From: Cephalotus follicularis
Taxonomy: Eukaryota > Streptophyta > Magnoliopsida > Oxalidales > Cephalotaceae
NCBI GenBank assembly: GCA_001972305.1
Contig: BDDD01001503.1
Location: 1-64,000 of the forward strand
Length of the DNA: 64,000 bases
Direction: 5' to 3'
Shown: piece by piece, positions 57,995-64,000 of the stretch
How the letters are laid out: each line of letters starts with the position of its first letter
How positions within the stretch are numbered: the stretch's first letter is position 1
Translations under genes and position numbers: made by a program
Notes under the pieces: model-generated
What the model was told of the DNA's origin: nothing
Seen by the model: only the letters and a program-made list of their open reading frames with translations
Databases searched by the model: none

Positions 57995-59575
57995 GTGGTA
58001 GCTGATGCTCTTAGTCGAAAGAGTTCTGGGAGTATAGCGGCTTTGCTTACTCGGCCGCAGTTGATAGTTGATATGGAGCGGATGGATTTACATCTGTATG
58101 TTCGGGGTTCTGAAGGTTTTGTTGCTGCGTTGAATGTAGAGCCTACTCTTATATCTCGGATTAAGACAGCTCAGAGTGATTATGGTGAGCTTTGGGCCTT
58201 AGTCCAGAATGTTGAAAAGGGTAAGCAATCGGAGTTTAGTATGGATGAGCATGGTGTGATATGGTTGGGTAATCGGTTGTGTGTTCTGGCAGATTCTTCT
58301 ATCAGAGATGCTGTTTTGTCAGAGGCACACAATTCTCCATTTTCTATACATCCGGGTTCTACGAAAATGTATAGAGACTTGAAGAATAACTTCTGGTGGC
58401 ATGGAATGAAAAGGGATGTAGCGGAGTATGTTGGGAGGTGTTTGATCTGTCAGCAGGTAAAGATTGAACACCAGCGTGCTAGTGGTTTGTTTCAGCCCTT
58501 GGAAGTTCCAGTATGGAAATGGGAAAGCATTTCGATGGACTTTGTTATGGGTTTGCCGAGGACTTTCAGAAGGAACGATACTATCTGGGTAGCAGTGGAT
58601 CGATTGACTAAATCGGCTCACTTCTTGGCTATCCGAGAGAATTTCTCTGTGGATCGTTTGGCTGAGGTGTTTCAACAGGAAATAGTGAGACTCCATGGGA
58701 CTCCGGTATCCATTGTTTTGGATAGGGATCCTCGTTTCACTTCACGGTTTTGGAAAGGGTTCCAGAAAGCTTGGGGTACTAGGCTCAGTTGCAGCACAGC
58801 TTTCCATCCACAAACAGATGGGCAGACTGAGAGGACCATCCAGACCTTAGAGGATATGTTGAGGTCTTGTGCTTTGGAGTGGACTGGGAACTGGGACGAG
58901 TATTTAAGCTTGGTGGAGTTTGCATACAATAACAACTGGCATGCTAGCATCGGTATGGCTCCGTTTGAATCTCTTTATGGGAGGAAGTGTCGAGCTCCGA
59001 CATGTTGGGATGAGGTTGGAGAACGAGTTATCGAGGGACCCGGGCTAGTGCAGATCACTACGGAGAAAGTGGCAATAGCAAGGGAGAGATTGAAGGCAGC
59101 TCAATCTCGACAGAAAAGTTATGCTGGCAGACATCGGAGGGACTTGGAGTTCAAAGTAGGTGAACATGTGTTCTTGAAAGTCTCGCCTTGGAAAGGAGTC
59201 CGACGCTTTGGGCTGAAAGGGAAGTTAAGTCCACGGTATATTGGACCTTTTGAAGTTCTGGAAAAGGTAGGCAATGTTGCCTATCGGTTAGCTTTGCCTC
59301 CGCAACTAGCACACGTTCATAACGTGTTCCACTTGTCTTTGTTGAGGGGTTATCAGTATCATCCCCTGCATGTGGTGCACTACCCTCTGGACAGTATTCG
59401 GGAGGACCTATCTTGTGACGAGGAGGCCGAGGCTATCTTGGATCGACAGGAGTGGGTGACACGTAGTAAGACTGTTCCTTTTGTGAGAGTTTTGTGGAGG
59501 AACCATCCCGAACGTGAGGTTACTTGGGAATTTGAGGAGCACATTCGGGAGCAATACCCTCACTTGTATGATTAA
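57995..59575 (+). pseudogene. Integrase with chromodomain of element I, uninterrupted
   Basis: 526 codons without a stop. The zinc region reads HNSPFSIHPG...CLICQQVK. The triad is intact: SMDFVMGLP, VLDRDPRFTSRFW and HPQTDGQTERTIQ. The C-terminal barrel has LEFKVGEHVFLKVSP and GPFEVLEKVGNVAYRLALPP. The last 50 residues (ILDRQEWVTRSKTVPFVRVL...VTWEFEEHI) are a Tekay-type chromodomain-like segment, thought to guide insertion to particular chromatin. The reading frame is that of gag-pol; the Met at 57995 is simply the first after the TAG at 57935. Confidence 0.9.
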
Positions 59576-59610
59576 GGTATGTTTATGTTTGTGATTTTGG
59601 GACCTTTTAA

Positions 59611-59621
59611 GGGGGGGTGGA
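59611..59621 (+). promoter_or_regulatory. Polypurine tract of element I
   Basis: GGGGGGGTGGA directly before TGTAATACCC. Confidence 0.85.
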
Positions 59622-62451
59622 TGTAATACCCTGTTTATTCGTATATGTGTTTTACGGTCTGTTTATATGCTTGTTCCGTGCTTTTTAACTTTATCTGGTT
59701 TTTAAAGTCCGATGCTCTGTATTTTGGGCTTATGTGATTTGGGCTGATTGATATCAGTCTGAATTTTTGGATATGTTAAAGGCATTGTGTTGGGTTGGAC
59801 TATGTTTATATCTTTTATTTAATCAATTTTCATAAATTCTTTTAACTATTTTAAAAACAATTTCTATTCTATTAAAATTCCTTCTCTCTTCCTCCTATCC
59901 CTCACCCGTATCTCTCCCCTTTCTATCTCTTCCATCTGAAAATCTCTCCATTTCTTAACTCCCTCACACGGTTTCATCATCTTCTTCCTTATCCTTACCC
60001 TAAAATCCTCCTATCTTCCTTATCTATCAGATTATGCTCTCTTTATTCCTTATCCTGCCCAATAATCTCTCTCCCTTCTGTTTAAGTAAGCCAGAAAACA
60101 ATACTATATTGTCATCTTTGTATCTCTCATTCCTGGTCATTGTTGTGGTTGCTAAATGGGAGTTTCTTGGTGTTCTTTGTACGTGGCTTCATCAAAATTC
60201 AGGTTAGTATTCTATTGTTACAGCCCTTTGATCGTTCTGTTTTGGTAATACACACTTCTGGCAAACTTTGAAACCATGTATTCGTCTCTTTTGTTCCTGT
60301 TGATCAGCTGGTTAAGTTTGGAAAATCGTTGTGTTAGTACAACATTTGTGTGTCACCATTTCATGTTAGTTAATCCGTTCTTTACTGTGTTGGTCTGCTA
60401 CATTGATATAAATTCAATTTTGTGTTGCTAGTATCTCTTGGTTTCGATTCCTGTATATATATATATATATTCTGTCATTGTATTACTAAGCTTATCAGCA
60501 TGTTTAGACACTATAGATATGTTGTAATCTAATTTTAGCAACTGAATATGACCTTGGACTGCATATTGGATTATTAAAATGTAGGCATGTGTTTAGAGTT
60601 CACTTTGATCTCCTATGAATTTAGTCACTGATCCCATAAGATACGTCGATTCTATGTTTTTACACTGTCTAAATGTCATATAATGTCATATGAATATATG
60701 TATAAGCCTCTGGTAAGATGTCATTCATGTTTAGGAAGTTTTTAAAATGAAAAATGTCAAGTTCTGTTGTTTTGTCGTCCAGAACAGTCGGCTGGTTTGG
60801 TTGAGTAGTCGGCTGTCCTATAAATACAGTCGACTGTTTTGTGTTGAGTATTCGACTGGACCCCTGTCACAGTCGACTGCCTACAGTCCAGTTTATGTAG
60901 TCGACTGGCCCTGTTGATTAGTCGACTACCAAGCTTCCTTAGTCGACTGGTGCTCTGTAACAGTCGACTGTTTTGCCCAGAAAATTCGTGTTTTCACCTG
61001 TTTTGATTCGTTTGTTCTTCGAATCGATTTGGGTCTGTTCTAAACACTGTAATGAATCTGTTTTATATCCTTAATGATTCTCAGACCCTTATATGAATAG
61101 TTTTGTGTCTTTTAGATTGTTGTGCTTCAAAAGGGTGTTTGGCTTAACAATCTTTCATAAGTACTTCTGTAAGCGCATAAGGTACGGATTCTTCGTTCTT
61201 GGTTTATTCTTTCGGTTTTACTGCAATGAACTAAATTATGTTTGTGTACGGATATTCTGCTCTTTGATACTCTCTTCGATTTTATCGAACGAAAACCAGT
61301 TTTAGTTTATGCTATGTTCTTTCGTTTTAAAAACTTTGTTATGAAATTGATATGTTCTGGAAAATAAAGTCGGTTTGACATTTTATGAATTTAATATCCC
61401 TAACTTTATACGTATGTTACGATATGTTACGATATGTATGTTATGTAAATGATATCATTCGATAACGATTCTCGAATATGTTTTGAAAAAGCATATTTTA
61501 TGTGTTTCTAAGTTGATTTTGATAAATCAATGTTTGAGAATGATTAAATACTGAGTATTTGTACCCACCTATGGGGCGTACCATAGGCATGTCGTAGGCC
61601 TGGCACGGGGACATGACACTTCCGTAACGGTGTGATTAGACTACGGCGTTTCTCTGTGTTATGAATAAATCCCATGAGGTGGATTTATGGATCCGTTAGG
61701 TATGATAGAGGCGTATGAATCGATTCTAGTTTATGGCATACGTGTAAAGTTATGCAATATGTGATATGATGCGAAATGAGAATTGACTTGTGTAGTGCCG
61801 TATACTTCAATTCTAGTGGGCATGTGGAATTAGCGTCTCCCTTGCCATCTATATGTTGTGGCTACATGATATGTTATGTGACTCAGTATGCAATTATGTT
61901 TATGAAATTTATGTTCCGTATATGTTTCAAAAGTTATGGCTTTAACTGCAAGGAATATTTAAACTGTTTTAATTGCTTAAGATTTCTGTTATGAGTTTTG
62001 TTGAAATATTACTGCTTTTAAATTATCGTTTACTGTTTTGCATTCTTTATTTGTACTGAGGTTTGCTCAGCCACGTTTTTGTTTCCATGTGGCAGGTTAT
62101 CGGGAGCAACGGGGGAAAGTATGATTTGAGAGATGACCACCATATGTCCAGGATCTTCTAGGAATGTGATCCCTATATGTTTTCTGTTAGGATCGGTTAT
62201 GAACAATAAATTGCTTTGGTTATGTTTTGATAATCGACCTTTGGAACATGTTTAGGTTTTTCTGAATATGTTTAAGTTTTAAGTTCTTATGATCAGTTTT
62301 CAGATATGCTATGTTATGACCGCCACGCATTTTAAATAAAAAAAATAAAGTTATGCTTATTTTCAGTATCATATGTTAAGTTAAGATATGTTATGCTTAA
62401 GCTCTGTTAAGTTATGACTTGTGACGACTCCCGCCGTCCGGGGGTGTTACA
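59622..62451 (+). repeat. 3' LTR of element I
   Basis: Starts TGTAATACCCTG and ends GGGGGTGTTACA, followed by TTTTC. It contains the CAGTCGACTG cluster at 60780-60975 and a (TA)n tract near 60460. Confidence 0.95.
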
Positions 62452-62456
62452 TTTTC

Positions 62457-62648
62457 TCCCAGAAAGACCTGATCATGAGGCAAAGGAGATGGATGGAATT
62501 GCTAAATGATTATAACCGTGAGATACAGTACCATTCAGGCAAAACTAATGTGGTCGCAAACGCTTTGAGTCACCGATTAGCTTTCTTAATGATTAGCCAG
62601 ATTCAGGCGCTCCCATGGTTGTTGGACAGGATTAAAGAAGCCCAATGA
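62457..62648 (+). pseudogene. RNase H of element H, end
   Basis: It resumes with FSQKDLIMRQRRWMELLNDY and IQYHSGKTNVVANALSHR, the conserved RNase H end (family: VVADALSRK; here Asp to Asn). A TGA follows at 62646. Confidence 0.85.
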
Positions 62649-64000
62649 ATGGATGGAAGCTTTCTTAAAATGGCATTAGATGGTCAAGGAGGATTGAAAC
62701 CTGAGTTTTCCATTTGTGGTGATGGATTGATCAGATATCATGGTAGAGTTTGTGTTCTCAACAGTAAAGAATTGAAGGATGAACTTTTGTCAAAGGCCCA
62801 TTGCTCCACTTTTTCAGTACATCCCGGGAGTACCAAGATGTATCGAGATTTGAAGCTCAACTACTGGTGGGGTAACATGAAAAGTGAGATAGCAGAGTAT
62901 GTTGCTTCCTGCCTGACATGTCAACAAGTCAAGGCAGAACACCAGAGACCAGCTGGATTGCTTCACCCATTGCTTGTGGCACAATGGAAATGGGAACACA
63001 TCACCATGGATTTTGTGACAAGGTTGCCAAGAACAACGTCTAGCCGTGACGCCATATGGGTGATCGTTGATCACTTTACCAAATCTACATATTTTCTAGT
63101 GATCAAGATAATTTATTCTCTTGAATGGTTAGCAACCTTGTATGTTGGAGAGATTGTCAGGCTCCATGGAGTACCAGTCAGCGTGATGTCCAACGGGAAC
63201 CCCCGGTTTACATCGCGGTTTTGGACGAACTGCAGACACCATTTGGTACCCAATTGAGTTTTAGCACAGCTTTTCATCTCCAAACTGATGGTCAGTCTGA
63301 GAGGTTAGACTCTTGAAGAATGCTACAGGCATGTATAATGGATTAGGGTGGTAGTTGGGATGAGCATTTTCCGTTAGTAGAGTTCTCATACAGTAACAGT
63401 TATCATTCCGGCATCGGAATGGCACAATTCGAGGCTCTCTATGGTAAAAAATGTAGAACCTCAATTTGTTGGTTTGAAGTTGGTAAACAGAGTCTATTAG
63501 GGCCAAAGCTTGTGCAAAAGACAACGGAGAAGGCCAAAGTCATCAAGGAAAGACTTCTTATAGCCCAGAGCAGACAGTTTAGGTACGCAGATCATCGCAT
63601 GCGTGAGTTGGAGTTCTTAGTGAGAGATCATGTATTCCTCAAAGTTTCTCCAACTAAAGGAATCATGAGATTCGGAAAGAAGGGGAAATTAGCCCCTCGG
63701 TCAATAGGACATTTCGAGATTCTCGAGAGGGTAGGTGCAGTCGCCTACCAACTTGCCTTACGGTCCAGTTTATCAGATGTGCATAATGTCCTTCAAGTCT
63801 CGATGCTAAGGAAGTACCATCCAGATCCTTCTCACGTGCTATAGTGGGAGCCGTTGGAGTTGAGGACGGACTTGAGCTTTGAAGAAACACCCATCCAAAT
63901 CCTTGATCGTAGAGTCAAACAACTAAGAAGCAAGAGCATCCCATTGGTGAATGTATTATGGCAGTACCATGGACTTGAAGAAGCCGTGGGAAAGTGAGAA
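62649..64000 (+). pseudogene. Integrase with chromodomain of element H (to window edge)
   Basis: The zinc region is intact ([34 protein letters not shown]). The first Asp lies in TMDFVTRLP. The second block reads VMSNGNPRFTSRFW where VSDRDPRF is expected, so that catalytic Asp is Asn. A frame change near 63225 and stops near 63257, 63315 and 63345 follow. The C-terminal part (63419-63842) has FLKVSPTKGIMRFGKKGKL and HFEILERVGAVAYQLAL. After a TAG at 63842 the chromodomain-like ILDRRVKQLRSKSIPLVNVL is readable until the window ends. Confidence 0.85.

Larger units (their letters stand above)
49540..62451 (+). mobile_element. Ty3/gypsy chromovirus I, complete structure
   Basis: Flanked by TTTTC at 49535-49539 and 62452-62456. 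The LTRs are about 2.83 kb, the 5' one enlarged by copia J. PBS, gag-pol and polypurine tract are all present. Gag-pol is one frame from 55031 to 59575 (1,515 codons) with nine premature stops and no frameshift. The integrase ends in a chromodomain-like segment, as in Tekay/Del elements. Confidence 0.95.
40506..64000 (+). mobile_element. Ty3/gypsy Tekay-like element H, interrupted, runs off window
   Basis: A 5' LTR from 40506, then protease, RT and RNase H, interrupted first by solo LTR K and then by element I. The RNase H end and integrase resume at 62457. Gag is missing apart from possible scraps near 45320-45540. Coding sequence is closest to C. The 3' LTR lies beyond position 64000. Confidence 0.8.

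Overview
The window is plant nuclear DNA, most likely from a eudicot. It is almost entirely stacked transposable elements. The evidence is chromodomain-type Ty3/gypsy and Ty1/copia polyproteins, initiator-Met-tRNA primer-binding sites (variants of TGGTATCAGAGC), an Ac-like hAT transposase and two exons of a plant ITN1/ACD6-type ankyrin gene. I see no intact host gene, tRNA gene or prokaryotic feature. The species cannot be fixed from the sequence.

Layout. 1-651: the 3' part of a Tat/Athila-like LTR. 846-6264: a decayed minus-strand Ty3/gypsy element (A). 8100-8672: two exons of an ankyrin gene fragment. 9339-16478: an hAT transposase split by a complete minus-strand copia element (B, 10524-15680, target duplication GATTT). 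16479-21628: a 5'-truncated Tekay-like gypsy element (C) whose LTR holds a solo LTR (L, 18370-19725). 22131-23888: a truncated copia element (E) ending in a (TA)n tract. 23952-37400: gypsy element G (LTR and gag), its LTR split by a complete gypsy element F (25002-34826, target duplication GAACC). 37401-40505: two LTR fragments (N, M). 40506-64000: gypsy element H, running off the window. H is split by solo LTR K (47089-49402, AAGCC) and by gypsy element I (49540-62451, TTTTC). The 5' LTR of I is itself split by a short, internally deleted copia element J (52107-54595, GTTTT).

Coding state. All polyproteins carry breaks. B and I stand out: each keeps gag-pol in a single reading frame (about 1,400 and 1,515 codons) interrupted only by stop codons, with no frameshift. 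The two LTRs of J differ at 3 of 344 positions, all at CpG, so J is the youngest insertion.

Most unusual pattern. Short palindromes centred on GTCGAC recur at irregular 15-60 bp spacing inside the LTRs of several otherwise different elements. The form GCGTCGACGC, with its variants GCGTCAACGC and GCGTTGACGC, occurs in C, F, M, H, K and L. The form CAGTCGACTG occurs in I. A form CCGGTCGACCGG sits in unique-looking sequence near 8 kb. K and L also share sequence between the motifs although their LTR ends differ. A 5S-rRNA-like segment lies at 45240-45317 in the leader region of H.
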